The notes under the pieces were generated by a model that worked only from the letters and a program-made list of their open reading frames with translations, was not told the DNA's origin and did not search any database. A DNA stretch of 50,304 nucleotides, taken from positions 1 to 50,304 of the forward strand of contig WTGN01000048.1 in assembly GCA_011523545.1 (NCBI GenBank), in the 5' to 3' direction. This DNA is from Chloroflexota bacterium. GTDB lineage: Bacteria; Chloroflexota; Anaerolineae; Aggregatilineales; Phototrophicaceae. Shown piece by piece: positions 25,211-33,657 of the stretch. How positions within the stretch are numbered: position 1 is the stretch's first letter; each line of letters opens with the position of its first letter. Position numbers and translations under genes: made by a program.

Positions 25211-25681
25211 ATACATCGCTTGTTTGCCCAGCAGCTCGGCGATGATCGTCATTTGGCCGACGTGATATGCTTCGTGAAAGTGGAAATAGAGCAAGCTGTC
25301 GGCCACTGTGTTCTCGTGATAGCCCGATGGCTCGCCCAACTGCTCGCTGGTCGTGGCGCCCAATCCCATTATCAAACGCTCTTGGGTTGACTCGAACAAT
25401 CGTCTCAACTCGTCGATGTGCACGACGCCCGGGCCTGCAGCGGCGGCTGGCCGGCTGCCATTGCGAAATCGCGCGCGTGTTTCTTCGTCCCAAATCGGCT
25501 CTTGCCCTACAAGCCGCAGCGGAAAATAACGAGCGGAGACTATGTGGCCCAAGAGCCAATGGACGCTGTGACCGCCGGCGTATGGTCGAATGAGGCTCTC
25601 TTGCATGTCGAACTCGGCCGCCTGTCGCCGAAGGATGTCCGCTGTGTACTCGAAGCTCTGGATCAGGGCTTTGACGCTCAT
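25199..25681 (-). CDS. DinB/YfiT-like metal-binding four-helix protein
   Basis: A 160-residue DinB-superfamily protein (DUF664/YfiT type, unrelated to DNA polymerase IV). The three metal-binding histidines are visible: H46 in HWLLGHIVSARY and H136/H140 in HFHEAYHVGQM. Members use a divalent metal and often a low-molecular-weight thiol such as bacillithiol or mycothiol for transfer reactions. SIW-type loops and the thiol identity cannot be read here. It stands alone on the minus strand. Confidence 0.8.
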   Translation of the reverse strand: MSVKALIQSFEYTADILRRQAAEFDMQESLIRPYAGGHSVHWLLGHIVSARYFPLRLVGQEPIWDEETRARFRNGSRPAAAAGPGVVHIDELRRLFESTQERLIMGLGATTSEQLGEPSGYHENTVADSLLYFHFHEAYHVGQMTIIAELLGKQAMYLTA

Positions 25682-25844
25682 AATCTCTCGCTCATCAGCG
25701 CATTTGCTGGTGGCATGGCCGGCGCAGGTTTTCGCAATCTAAGATGAATATACAGCGTGAAAATGCCTGTCGCTCAGCCTGAAGAATAAAATGAGACAGC
25801 CTGCGCTGCCCCACAATCACTCCAAGCTCAATGGATATGACAGA

Positions 25845-26081
25845 TCATTCCATATTTGATTTAATGTACTCGACAGCCTGCCCCACCGTTTCGATGCGCT
25901 GCGCATCTTCGTCGCTGATTTCGCCGCCGAATTCTTCTTCAAAAGCCATGATCAACTCGACGAGGTCGAGCGAGTCCGCCTCAAGATCTTCGCGAAAGCT
26001 GGCGCCCTCCACGACACGATCGTCTTCCACGCCCAGCAACTCGACCACGATTCCCTTCACACGTTCCTCAATAGACGCCAT
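25845..26081 (-). CDS. acpP: Acyl carrier protein
   Basis: A 78-residue acidic acyl carrier protein. The phosphopantetheine-accepting serine is S37 in [19 protein letters not shown]. The N-terminal [15 protein letters not shown] and the C-terminal [12 protein letters not shown] are normal. The ATG at 26081 has a strong AGGAGGGTG ribosome binding site. It has its own promoter (26132-26160) with an overlapping inverted repeat, suggesting control of fatty acid synthesis at this gene. Its partners plsX and fabF are 16 kb away. Confidence 0.95.
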   Translation of the reverse strand: MASIEERVKGIVVELLGVEDDRVVEGASFREDLEADSLDLVELIMAFEEEFGGEISDEDAQRIETVGQAVEYIKSNME

Positions 26082-26099
26082 GTTCGCTCACCCTCCTGA

Positions 26100-26160
26100 A
26101 TGGAATCCGATTTGTCAATTCATGACATTCCATTATACTGAATTTCCCGCTCCGTGCCAG
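26100..26160 (-). promoter_or_regulatory. acpP promoter with nested inverted repeats
   Basis: Minus strand: CTGGCA (26155-26160), 17 bases, TATAAT (26132-26137). Just downstream and touching the -10, ATGGAAT (26100-26106) is complementary to ATTCCAT (26127-26133). Inside this lies the palindrome TGTCAATTCATGACA (26113-26127). The arrangement looks like an operator over the transcription start. The identity of the binding protein is not known. Confidence 0.6.
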
Positions 26161-26263
26161 ACAGTACATCCTTGCCCCAGTGATTGACAGGCCGCGGCTA
26201 GATCAGTACGATTACCGCGCTGTCACATTGTAGGCGACGCTCTGACATAAGGAACACCAGTCC

Positions 26264-27307
26264 ATGTCGAAAGTGACGGAAGAGCCCAGCACCGAAACCC
26301 GCAAAGCCGACCATATTCGCATCAATCTGGAGAACGATGTCCAGTTTCCCCGCGTGACGACCGGCCTGGAACGTTATCGGCTTCTGCATCAGGCGCTGCC
26401 GGAATTGAGCCTGGCCGACATTGACATATCCACAAGCCTGTTCGGCAAAGCGCTGTCTGCCCCGATCGTCATATCGTCAATGACCGGCGGGACGGGCATC
26501 GCCCAAGCCATCAATCGCAGCCTGGCAAGCTGCGCGCAGCGGCACGGCATCGCCATGGGCTTGGGCTCCCAGCGCGCCGCCATTGAAGACGATGCCCTGG
26601 CTGACAGTTACCGCATCCGCGATGTCGCGCCCGATATATTGCTCTTCGCCAATGTCGGCGCCGTGCAATTGAACTACGGCTACGGCTTGGCGCAGTGCCG
26701 GAAAGCGATCGAGATGGTCGACGCCGACGCGCTGATCCTGCACTTCAACGTCTTGCAAGAGGCGGTGCAGCCCGAAGGCGACATCAATTTCGCCGCGCTC
26801 TTGCCCAAGATTGAAGTAATTTGCCGCCGTCTGCAAGTTCCGGTGATCGCCAAGGAGGTCGGCTGGGGTTTCTCCCAAGCCAACGTGCGGGACCTCGCCA
26901 GCGCTGGCGTCGCCGCCATTGACGTGGCCGGCGCCGGCGGCACCTCATGGAGCGAGGTGGAATATCATCGCGCGCCGACAGCTTTTCATGCGCGGGTCGC
27001 GCGCAGCTTCGCCGATTGGGGCATCCCGACAGCCGATGCCATTCAGTATGCGCGGCGGGCTGCGCCGGATCTGCCGGTCATCGCCAGCGGCGGCCTGCGT
27101 GATGGCATCGACATCGCCAAGTCGATCGCGCTGGGCGCTGACTTGGCCGGCCTGGCGAGCCCATTCTTGCGGGCCGCCTCCGATTCGTCTCTGGCACTCG
27201 ACGAATTGACGCAAGAACTGATCGCGCAGTTGAGGATAGCGATGCTGTGCACGGGCTCACAGCGCATCGCGTCGCTGAAACGCGCGGAGATCCAACTCAT
27301 ATCTTGA
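26264..27307 (+). CDS. fni: Type 2 isopentenyl-diphosphate delta-isomerase
   Basis: A 347-residue FMN-dependent enzyme interconverting isopentenyl and dimethylallyl diphosphate. Signatures are RKADHIRINLENDVQF near the N-terminus, ISSMTGGTG, GLGSQRAAIED, LHFNVLQEAVQPEGD, AKEVGWGFS, VAGAGGTSW and ASGGLRDGIDIAKSIALGA for the FMN phosphate site. The usual LHLNPLQE is slightly altered to LHFNVLQE, with the catalytic-site glutamine and glutamate retained. The type 2 enzyme is typical of Gram-positive bacteria, archaea and Chloroflexota. It is transcribed divergently from acpP and converges with hemW with an 11-base overlap. Confidence 0.94.
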   Translation: MSKVTEEPSTETRKADHIRINLENDVQFPRVTTGLERYRLLHQALPELSLADIDISTSLFGKALSAPIVISSMTGGTGIAQAINRSLASCAQRHGIAMGLGSQRAAIEDDALADSYRIRDVAPDILLFANVGAVQLNYGYGLAQCRKAIEMVDADALILHFNVLQEAVQPEGDINFAALLPKIEVICRRLQVPVIAKEVGWGFSQANVRDLASAGVAAIDVAGAGGTSWSEVEYHRAPTAFHARVARSFADWGIPTADAIQYARRAAPDLPVIASGGLRDGIDIAKSIALGADLAGLASPFLRAASDSSLALDELTQELIAQLRIAMLCTGSQRIASLKRAEIQLIS

Positions 27308-28487
27308 TGCGGTCGACAAATTCTCGAATCACCGCGTTGCTGAGCAGCCGCCCCGATTGACTCAAACATACTCGGTCAGGCATCACATGCAGCAGCGCCG
27401 CTGCCCTCATGCGTTCAGTCGCTTGCGGGAACATCTCGACGAAGTCGCGGCCAAAGCGCTGCTTGAAGCCGGCGCGGTTGATGCCTTCCCGCGTCATGCG
27501 CAGCCCCATCATGATCGTTTCGTAAAGCTCTTGCGCCTCGTTTACCGGTTGGGCTTTGGCGACGGCGGGCGTCAATTTGGGCTTGGATTCTTGAGGCGAG
27601 CCCCCACTTAAGGCGGCGATGTAGCGCTCGGGCGCTGTTATTGTCGAATAGCGGCAACCAAAGGCGAAGCCATGCGCGCCAGCGCCGACGCCGATGTATT
27701 CCAGATTGCGCCAGTACTGCAAATTGTGCCGGCATTGATATCCGGGGCGGCACCAGCTGCTGATTTCATATTGTTCGTAGCTGGCCGCCGCCAGCCGCTC
27801 CGACGCCAGCTCATACATATCAGCAAAGTCATCGTCATCGGGCCGCGGCAGCTCGCCGGCGTCGACCTGTTGGCGGAGCCGCGTTCCCCCTTTCAGCTCC
27901 AGCCCATACATCGATACATGCTCGGGCGCGAATCGCAGCGCCGTGTCAACCGTCTTTTTCCAGTCTGCCAAAGTTTCAGCGGGGGAAGCAAAGATCAGAT
28001 CCAGGTTGATGTTGTCGAATCGCGCGCGCCGCGCCTGCCGCACCGCCTTCTCAACAGCCTCCAAGTCATGTTGGCGCTCGAACATCCGCAATATCGCCGC
28101 GTTGGCGGACTGCATGCCGATGCTCACGCGATTGAAGCCGACGCATTTCAAGCGGCGAAAATAAGTTTCGTTTAAATCATCGGGATTCGCTTCCAGCGAT
28201 ATCTCCGCATTATCGTCTATTGAGAAGCTATCATTGATCTGCTGCAATACCTGCTCGAAGTGCGCCGGGCTTAAACGCGATGGCGTGCCGCCGCCAAAAT
28301 AGACCGTGTGGACCCGTCTGCCCGCCGCGCGACGCCCCAGCCAGGCCAGCTCCCGGCAAAGCGCGTCGACGTAAGTGGGTATCAGATGTTCCAACTCGGT
28401 ATAGGTATTGAAAGCGCAATAGCTGCAGCGCACGCTGCAAAACGGGATGTGAATGTAGATCGATAATGGCGTTTGCTTTTCTGGCAT
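27297..28487 (-). CDS. hemW: Radical SAM heme chaperone HemW
   Basis: A 396-residue HemN-like radical SAM protein. The [4Fe-4S] cluster cysteines are C17, C21 and C24 in IHIPFCSVRCSYCAFN. Lack of a fourth nearby cysteine and the AFNTYTE context match HemW rather than true coproporphyrinogen dehydrogenase HemN. VYFGGGTPSRL, EANPDDLNETYF, RVSIGMQSAN and the C-terminal HNLQYWRNLEYIGVGAGAHGF are diagnostic. HemW inserts heme into respiratory proteins. About 15 residues of inserted proline/lysine-rich sequence (near GGSPQESKPKLTPAVAKAQP) lie before the C-terminal domain. The start ATG is at 28487. Confidence 0.93.
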   Translation of the reverse strand: MPEKQTPLSIYIHIPFCSVRCSYCAFNTYTELEHLIPTYVDALCRELAWLGRRAAGRRVHTVYFGGGTPSRLSPAHFEQVLQQINDSFSIDDNAEISLEANPDDLNETYFRRLKCVGFNRVSIGMQSANAAILRMFERQHDLEAVEKAVRQARRARFDNINLDLIFASPAETLADWKKTVDTALRFAPEHVSMYGLELKGGTRLRQQVDAGELPRPDDDDFADMYELASERLAAASYEQYEISSWCRPGYQCRHNLQYWRNLEYIGVGAGAHGFAFGCRYSTITAPERYIAALSGGSPQESKPKLTPAVAKAQPVNEAQELYETIMMGLRMTREGINRAGFKQRFGRDFVEMFPQATERMRAAALLHVMPDRVCLSQSGRLLSNAVIREFVDRIKI

Positions 28488-28513
28488 GCCCTGCGCCCGC
28501 TCAATTGCAATGA

Positions 28514-28542
28514 TTGCGTCATTGTGATTCGTAAAATATAAT
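28514..28542 (+). promoter_or_regulatory. Promoter for the PP2C phosphatase gene
   Basis: TTGCGT (28514-28519), 17 bases, TATAAT (28537-28542). Transcription would start near 28549, giving a leader of about 115 bases that begins with a strong hairpin. Confidence 0.6.
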
Positions 28543-28549
28543 TGTGCAA

Positions 28550-28578
28550 GTTGTCATTCCGAAGGGTGGAATCACAAC
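28550..28578 (+). other. Leader hairpin before the PP2C gene
   Basis: GTTGTCATTCC (28550-28560) and GGAATCACAAC (28568-28578) form an 11-bp stem with one C-C mismatch and a 7-base loop. It sits at the predicted 5' end of the mRNA. The TGTCATTCCGA...GGAAT motif resembles a dispersed genomic repeat, so this may be an exapted repeat copy. No U-tract follows, so it is not a terminator. Confidence 0.5.
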
Positions 28579-28662
28579 TAGCCATTTTAAAAGGACTCTT
28601 TAGAACGGGCGTGGGACGGTGCTGCTTTGAGCGCAGCCCCTGCCATTTCCTGGGCGTTGGCG

Positions 28663-29820
28663 ATGGAATTCCTTCGTAGACTGTTTGGCATATCATCCCA
28701 AGGAACGGCGCGCGACACAGCGTCCCGCCGCGCATCCCATGTGACGCCCAGCCGTACGCAGCGGGTCGACATGCCAATCCGCGAGCCGACGCCCACTGCG
28801 CGAGAGCCGGAACCTGAAATCGAAGCATCGGCAGCGGCGGACATGGACGTGGAGGCGCTGGCTGAATCCCTGGACGCGCACCGCGATGTTCCGGCGCCCG
28901 AGCCGGAGGCGCGCCCTCCCCTGGCGGAGACTACGGAGGCCAACCGGCCGTCAGCCGCGGATGAGAAGGTGGCGGCCGCCCTGGAAGCGGAGCCGAGCGC
29001 AATACCGACGGACGCCCCCGCGCTCACTCGGCAGCGTCAAGCCTTGACCTACGGCATCGCGAGCGATATTGGCACCGTGCGCAACAACAATGAAGATGCC
29101 TGTTTTGGCATGCAATGGCAGTCCATCACGGTGGACGACCGCCCGGATTTCGGTCTCTTCATTGTGGCCGATGGCATGGGCGGTCATCTGGATGGCGAGC
29201 GCGCTTCCGGCGTCGCCGTGCAGACGCTGGCGTCAGAAATGATCGGCGAGATCTACTCGCCTATGTTGAAAGACTTCAACGCGGGCAGCAGTCCCACAAT
29301 TTTGGAGGCGCTTGTCAATGCCTCGGAAGTGGCGAACCGCGCCGTCATCAAGCGCGTGCCGGGCGGCGGAACAACGCTTTCCGCTGTGGCCATCGTTGGC
29401 AACCTCGCCTATCTGGTACACGTGGGCGATAGCCGCGCCTATCTGCTGTATGAGGACAAGATCGAACAGCTCACGACCGATCATACGCTGGTGCAGCGCC
29501 TCATCGAGATGAAAGAATTAACGCTGGAAGAGGCGGCGCATTATCCGCAGAAAAACGTCCTTTATCGCGCAATCGGCCAGAATGAACAACTGAAAATGGA
29601 ACGTCAGGTTCGCGCGCTGCCGGCCGGCTCCAGTGTGCTGATCTGCACCGACGGGCTCTGGGACCTGGTGGAGGACAATACAATCAGAAACGTTGCCGCT
29701 TCATCCAGCACGCCGCAGGAAGCCTGCGACAGCCTGGTGCGCCTTGCCAACGCGCGCGGTGGCACGGACAATATAACTGTCATACTCTTTAAGGCGCCCG
29801 GCGATGAAGCGATATCCTGA
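28663..29820 (+). CDS. PP2C-family serine/threonine phosphatase
   Basis: A 385-residue protein: a short basic start (MEFLRRLFG), a long charged Pro/Glu/Ala-rich linker (about 15-125), and a complete PP2C domain (about 128-380). Metal-binding motifs are seen in [39 protein letters not shown] and [24 protein letters not shown] and [11 protein letters not shown] are also present. An upstream TTG at 28627 is possible, but MEFLRRLFG is the more natural start. No membrane segment is seen, so it is probably cytosolic. No Ser/Thr kinase gene is in the window. It is followed 77 bases later by a response regulator, and the two may be co-transcribed. Confidence 0.88.
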   Translation: MEFLRRLFGISSQGTARDTASRRASHVTPSRTQRVDMPIREPTPTAREPEPEIEASAAADMDVEALAESLDAHRDVPAPEPEARPPLAETTEANRPSAADEKVAAALEAEPSAIPTDAPALTRQRQALTYGIASDIGTVRNNNEDACFGMQWQSITVDDRPDFGLFIVADGMGGHLDGERASGVAVQTLASEMIGEIYSPMLKDFNAGSSPTILEALVNASEVANRAVIKRVPGGGTTLSAVAIVGNLAYLVHVGDSRAYLLYEDKIEQLTTDHTLVQRLIEMKELTLEEAAHYPQKNVLYRAIGQNEQLKMERQVRALPAGSSVLICTDGLWDLVEDNTIRNVAASSSTPQEACDSLVRLANARGGTDNITVILFKAPGDEAIS

Positions 29821-29897
29821 GGCGGCCCGGCGCAACATCGACAGCCTGCGAGCGGCAAACGGCTGCCAATGCATTTAAGCGCGCAAGGGAGAAGCGC

Positions 29898-30623
29898 ATG
29901 AATCCTAGCCCGGCCATCCATCCGAAGCGCAACGGCAAACGCATTCTCGTCGTTGACGACGAGCCGCGCATGATAGGCTTCATACGCATGAATCTGGAAT
30001 TGGAAGGCCACCTTGTGATCGAAGCGCATAGTGGACTGGGCGCGCTCGATGCCATACGCACTCAGCTGCCTGACCTGGTCTTGCTGGATGTCATGATGCC
30101 TGAGTTGGACGGCTTCGAGACCTTGCGCATGCTACGTGAATTTTCCGATATTCCGGTCATCATGCTCACCGCCAAGGGCGAGGAAAACGACAAGGTCTAT
30201 GGCCTGGAATTGGGCGCCGACGACTATATCACCAAACCCTTTGGCCCGCGCGAGCTCTCCAGCCGCATCAAGGCGATCTTCCGCCGGCTTGAGAAGCCAA
30301 CCACTGAAGAGGCCATCTTACAAGTGGATGAGCGCCTGAGCGTCGACTTCAACCGCCGCGAAGTCATCGTCGCGGGCGAGCGCATCAAGCTACGGCCCAC
30401 CGAATACCGCCTGCTCTATCATCTGATCCGCAATGCCGGCTGGACCGTCCCGCATGACCAACTGCTGCAAAAAGTCTGGGGATATGAATATCGCGATGAA
30501 GCCCACTACGTGCGGCTCTACGTGAACTACTTGCGCGAGAAAATCGAAGCGGACCCCTCCGACCCGCAGTATATCATCACGGAGCGCGGCGTCGGTTATC
30601 GCTTCGCTGACTTCCGAGAGTGA
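29898..30623 (+). CDS. OmpR/PhoB-type response regulator
   Basis: A 241-residue two-domain regulator. The receiver domain (about 14-128) has the acidic pair D20/D21, the phosphoacceptor D64 in [13 protein letters not shown], the TAK motif and the conserved lysine in [10 protein letters not shown]. The C-terminal winged helix (about 140-238) ends in [14 protein letters not shown] and [10 protein letters not shown], as in KdpE and PhoB relatives. GGGAGAAG precedes the ATG. No histidine kinase is adjacent, so its partner is elsewhere or it is an orphan. The neighbouring PP2C phosphatase suggests, without proving, cross-talk with Ser/Thr phosphorylation. Confidence 0.9.
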   Translation: MNPSPAIHPKRNGKRILVVDDEPRMIGFIRMNLELEGHLVIEAHSGLGALDAIRTQLPDLVLLDVMMPELDGFETLRMLREFSDIPVIMLTAKGEENDKVYGLELGADDYITKPFGPRELSSRIKAIFRRLEKPTTEEAILQVDERLSVDFNRREVIVAGERIKLRPTEYRLLYHLIRNAGWTVPHDQLLQKVWGYEYRDEAHYVRLYVNYLREKIEADPSDPQYIITERGVGYRFADFRE

Positions 30624-30639
30624 GAAGCAGCAGCCGCGG

Positions 30640-30981
30640 TCAGACCAAGAGAAAGCCGAAATCGAGGTAAAGGCAGGCGCCGGCGGCGGGCGTGATGTTG
30701 CGTTCGCGGCAATCAATGGTTCCATATTCGCGAAAGATGAATATCGAGCGCTCTCGCCGCTTCAGCTTCTTCTTCAGCGTGTTCCATTGAGACTTGCTCG
30801 GCAAACTGCTGCCGGGGGCGAGCTGGAAATAGGCCAGATCAAACAGGGCGCGGAAGTGATGGTCATCATACTCAATCAGTTGCAGCAGGGCGGAGCCCTT
30901 GGGCCCTGACAGCGCGTTATGCACGATCGAGGCGGCGTAACGGCGTCTGACTTTCCGAAAAGCAGGCAACTCATTTCGCAT
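30640..30981 (-). CDS. Conserved-looking small protein of unknown function
   Basis: A 113-residue basic protein beginning MRNELPAFRKVRRRYAASIV, with a central hydrophobic HHFRALFDLAYFQLAPGS and a very basic segment (NTLKKKLKRRERSIFIFREYG). The ATG at 30981 is chosen because GGAGG lies 10 bases upstream; a longer frame from 31065 would add 28 residues without a clear ribosome binding site. The K/R-rich patch suggests nucleic acid or membrane contact. I do not recognise a family. It converges with the response regulator (17-base gap) and diverges from the flavin reductase gene. Confidence 0.55.
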   Translation of the reverse strand: MRNELPAFRKVRRRYAASIVHNALSGPKGSALLQLIEYDDHHFRALFDLAYFQLAPGSSLPSKSQWNTLKKKLKRRERSIFIFREYGTIDCRERNITPAAGACLYLDFGFLLV

Positions 30982-31058
30982 GGAAAATGATCCTCCAGCG
31001 CCGGGCGGGTGGGAAAGGTCGACGGCCGGCCGTCGCATTTCTGTCACAAGTTTGGCAG

Positions 31059-31087
31059 ATGACATTCTGCACTATTGAGTTTATACT
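31059..31087 (+). promoter_or_regulatory. Promoter of the flavin reductase gene
   Basis: ATGACA (31059-31064), 17 bases, TATACT (31082-31087). They are placed 25 bases before the ATG at 31112 with AAGGAAGG between. Both boxes match consensus at five of six positions. Confidence 0.7.
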
Positions 31088-31111
31088 GCCGTCTTCGAAA
31101 AGGAAGGTGAT

Positions 31112-31615
31112 ATGAGCGAAGTAGACGGCCAGAACTTCAAGAACATTCTCGCTTGTTGGGCGGCGGGCATCACCGTCGCGAGCGTCGCATCAAACGAGGA
31201 CTGGCAGGCGATTACGGTCAATTCCTTCGCCAGCGTCAGCATGGTCCCGCCATTGATCTGCCTCAATGTCGCCAATCGCCTCTTGACCCGCGACTATATG
31301 GCCAGCGAGCGGCATTTTGCCATCAGCATTCTGTCTGATCAGCAATTGGATCTTGGCAAACGATTCGCCGGATATTTCGACAGTCAGTTGGAGAATCGCT
31401 TCGACGGGCTGGATTGTGATACGACCGCGTTGGGCGACCCCATCATACCGAATGCGATGGCCTGGCTGTCATGCACGGTCGAAGAACAGATCAACTTTGG
31501 CGAGAACACCATGTTCGTTGGCCGGGTTCAAGAGGGCGCCTGGACCGACGACAAAACGCCCCTGCTCTACCACAACCGCCGCTGGGGTATTTTCCAGGCG
31601 ACCGAAGACAAATGA
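31112..31615 (+). CDS. Flavin reductase-like FMN-binding protein
   Basis: A 167-residue flavin reductase-like domain protein. ACWAAGITVASVAS, ITVNSFASVSMVPPLICLNV (the FMN-binding segment) and FAISILSDQQLDLGKRFAG are typical of the family that supplies reduced flavin to two-component monooxygenases or acts as an NAD(P)H-flavin oxidoreductase. The strong AAGGAAGGTG site and promoter support the ATG at 31112. No monooxygenase partner is adjacent. It converges with the polyphosphate glucokinase gene (18-base gap). Confidence 0.88.
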   Translation: MSEVDGQNFKNILACWAAGITVASVASNEDWQAITVNSFASVSMVPPLICLNVANRLLTRDYMASERHFAISILSDQQLDLGKRFAGYFDSQLENRFDGLDCDTTALGDPIIPNAMAWLSCTVEEQINFGENTMFVGRVQEGAWTDDKTPLLYHNRRWGIFQATEDK

Positions 31616-31633
31616 GCCGCGGGCGCGCAAGCC

Positions 31634-32371
31634 CTAGATCAAATCAACCGCCGCGACGGCCGCGCCCACAATGCCCGCTCGATTGCGCAGCTGGGCCGGC
31701 ACAACTTCGGTCTTGCAGCAAAGGTAGGGAAAGAACTTCTTGTGGCGTCTGCTGACGCCGCCCCCGATGATGAACAGATCAGGCGTAATGAGCGACTCAA
31801 GATATTCGAGATATTCGGAGACGCGCTTGCCCCATTGCTTCCAGCTATAACCCTTGAGCTGGCGCGCGCGGTCGGTCGCCCGCTCTTCCGCATCCTTGCC
31901 ACGAATGATCAAATGACCCAACTCGGTATTCGGAACCAGGCGCCCGTCGATAAAGAGCGAACTGCCGATACCCGTGCCCAGAGTTAGTATGGCCACCAGT
32001 CCATCGCGACCGCGGCCAGCGCCGAATTTCATCTCGGCGATGCCGGCGGCGTCGGCGTCATTGAGCACAATGACGGGGCTGCCGGTGGCTGATTGCAGCA
32101 GCTGCCTGGCGTCAGCGCCGACCCAGGCGTCGTCAATGTTGGCCGCGGTCATGGTCACGCCGCGCTTGACGACAGCCGGTACGGTGCAGCCGATTGCGCT
32201 CTTCCATTTGAACTGTCCGGCAATCTCAGCGACTACGGCAGCGACCGCCTCGAGTGTTGAAGGTTGCGGCGTCTCAATCCGCAGGCGCTCTGAAGCGAAA
32301 TCCCCTTCTTGGGTATTGACGATCGCGCCTTTGATGCCGGATCCGCCGATGTCGACTCCGAGAACTTCCAC
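31634..32371 (-). CDS. ppgK: ROK-family polyphosphate glucokinase
   Basis: A 245-residue ROK kinase that phosphorylates glucose, in this subgroup using polyphosphate as well as or instead of ATP. The phosphate motif is VLGVDIGGSGIKGAIV at the N-terminus. TAANIDDAWVGAD and LGTGIGSSLFIDGRLVPNTELGHLII are characteristic of PPGK. The start is a GTG at 32371 with GGGAGGG at good spacing; an upstream ATG at 32503 would add 44 unrelated residues. The ROK zinc motif CXCGxxGC is absent, as is usual in PPGK. It feeds glucose-6-phosphate to glycolysis, in line with gapA and pgk in the window. Confidence 0.85.
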   Translation of the reverse strand: MEVLGVDIGGSGIKGAIVNTQEGDFASERLRIETPQPSTLEAVAAVVAEIAGQFKWKSAIGCTVPAVVKRGVTMTAANIDDAWVGADARQLLQSATGSPVIVLNDADAAGIAEMKFGAGRGRDGLVAILTLGTGIGSSLFIDGRLVPNTELGHLIIRGKDAEERATDRARQLKGYSWKQWGKRVSEYLEYLESLITPDLFIIGGGVSRRHKKFFPYLCCKTEVVPAQLRNRAGIVGAAVAAVDLI

Positions 32372-32610
32372 TGTCAGTCCCTCCCATGCTCGCGCAGCGA
32401 AGCCGATTCTACCATATAGGCGCGACAATCGGAGCGAGCTTCCGCTCCGCTGGCTGAAGAACCGGCAGGGCATCGAATGCGACAACCGGCGAAGCATACG
32501 CATTCCCTATTATTGGCAAACGCGCGCGAGGCTGCCGCCTCAACAATATTGAAATAAACAAGATTTTGCGCTTAAATTGTGATTGAATGACAGTGAGCCA
32601 GGTAGTCCTT

Positions 32611-33642
32611 ATGCGCCTCCGCCATCTATTGATCTTGACACTCGCGCTTATGCTCGCGCAAGCGGTGAGCCAGGCGCAATCGACTTGCCCGCCTACGGGT
32701 TGTGGTCTGCCTGCCAGCGCGATCGAGACGCATCGCTGGCCGAATGTGCTACCGCTGCAAATCGACGAGGAATTGCTTTACGATCGAGATTACCGCCAGA
32801 TCGACGGCCAGTTCACGCTTCATACGGCGCCCAGCAGCCCGGATGGCCAGAACTTTGGCGCCGGCTATACCTTCGTGACCGTCTTTGAAGAAAGCGGCGA
32901 ATGGTCCCGCGTCGGCGACAAACAATGGGTCAGGTCGGATATCTTGAGCGAAAGCGTAGCGCCGTCACGCTTTGCCGGCGCGCTGCTGCCCACTGATGCG
33001 AAGCTGCCTTATACTGTCGCCTGGACGCTTTGGCATCTGCGCGGATCGAAGACGCCCGGCGGGCCGGAAGCCGCAGACAACCCCTTCTTGTATCGCTACA
33101 CGCGCGTCTACACTTATGACACGGTCGAAGTCGGCGGCTATAACTGGTACCAGATTGGGCCAAATCAATGGGTGCATCAATTCAAGGTCGCCAAGCTGCT
33201 GCCAATTAGCAGGCCGGCGGAGATTGATACGCACAAATGGGTGAGCGTCGATCTCTACGAACAGGTAGCCATTGCTTACGAAGGCAACCGGCCCGTATTT
33301 GCGACGCTGGTGTCGTCCGGCCTGGAGGAATGGCCGACCAACGAGGGCGTCTTCCATGTCTATGTGCGCTTCACCCGCACGCTAATGAGCGGGGCTTATG
33401 CGCAGCCGGACTTCTATTACTTGCAAGAAGTCCCCTGGACGATGTACTTCGATGATCAAATCGCTTTACACGGGGCTTATTGGCACGATGGTTTCGGCTT
33501 CCGCCGCAGCCACGGCTGCGTCAACTTGACGGTTACCGACGCGCATTGGCTCTTTCAATGGTCGCAGAGCGAATACGATTATCAGAATGGCGATCTGGTT
33601 GGGCCGGCCGTCTACGTTTATTCCAGCGGCGACTATGACTGA
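32611..33642 (+). CDS. Secreted L,D-transpeptidase (YkuD domain)
   Basis: A 343-residue exported protein with signal peptide MRLRHLLILTLALMLAQA. The N-terminal half (about 45-200) contains SH3-like segments (EWSRVGDKQWVRSDIL; YNWYQIGPNQWVHQ). The YkuD catalytic domain (about 210-343) has H287 in IALHGAYWHDGFG and the active-site H301-G-C303 in RRSHGCVNLT. Such enzymes make 3-3 crosslinks in peptidoglycan or attach proteins to it, implying that this organism has a peptidoglycan layer. The start at 32611 gives the cleanest signal peptide; ATG at 32587 is the alternative. Cysteines in CPPTGCG just after the signal peptide may pair. Confidence 0.88.
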   Translation: MRLRHLLILTLALMLAQAVSQAQSTCPPTGCGLPASAIETHRWPNVLPLQIDEELLYDRDYRQIDGQFTLHTAPSSPDGQNFGAGYTFVTVFEESGEWSRVGDKQWVRSDILSESVAPSRFAGALLPTDAKLPYTVAWTLWHLRGSKTPGGPEAADNPFLYRYTRVYTYDTVEVGGYNWYQIGPNQWVHQFKVAKLLPISRPAEIDTHKWVSVDLYEQVAIAYEGNRPVFATLVSSGLEEWPTNEGVFHVYVRFTRTLMSGAYAQPDFYYLQEVPWTMYFDDQIALHGAYWHDGFGFRRSHGCVNLTVTDAHWLFQWSQSEYDYQNGDLVGPAVYVYSSGDYD

Positions 33643-33657
33643 CGACGCCGCGCTCGA

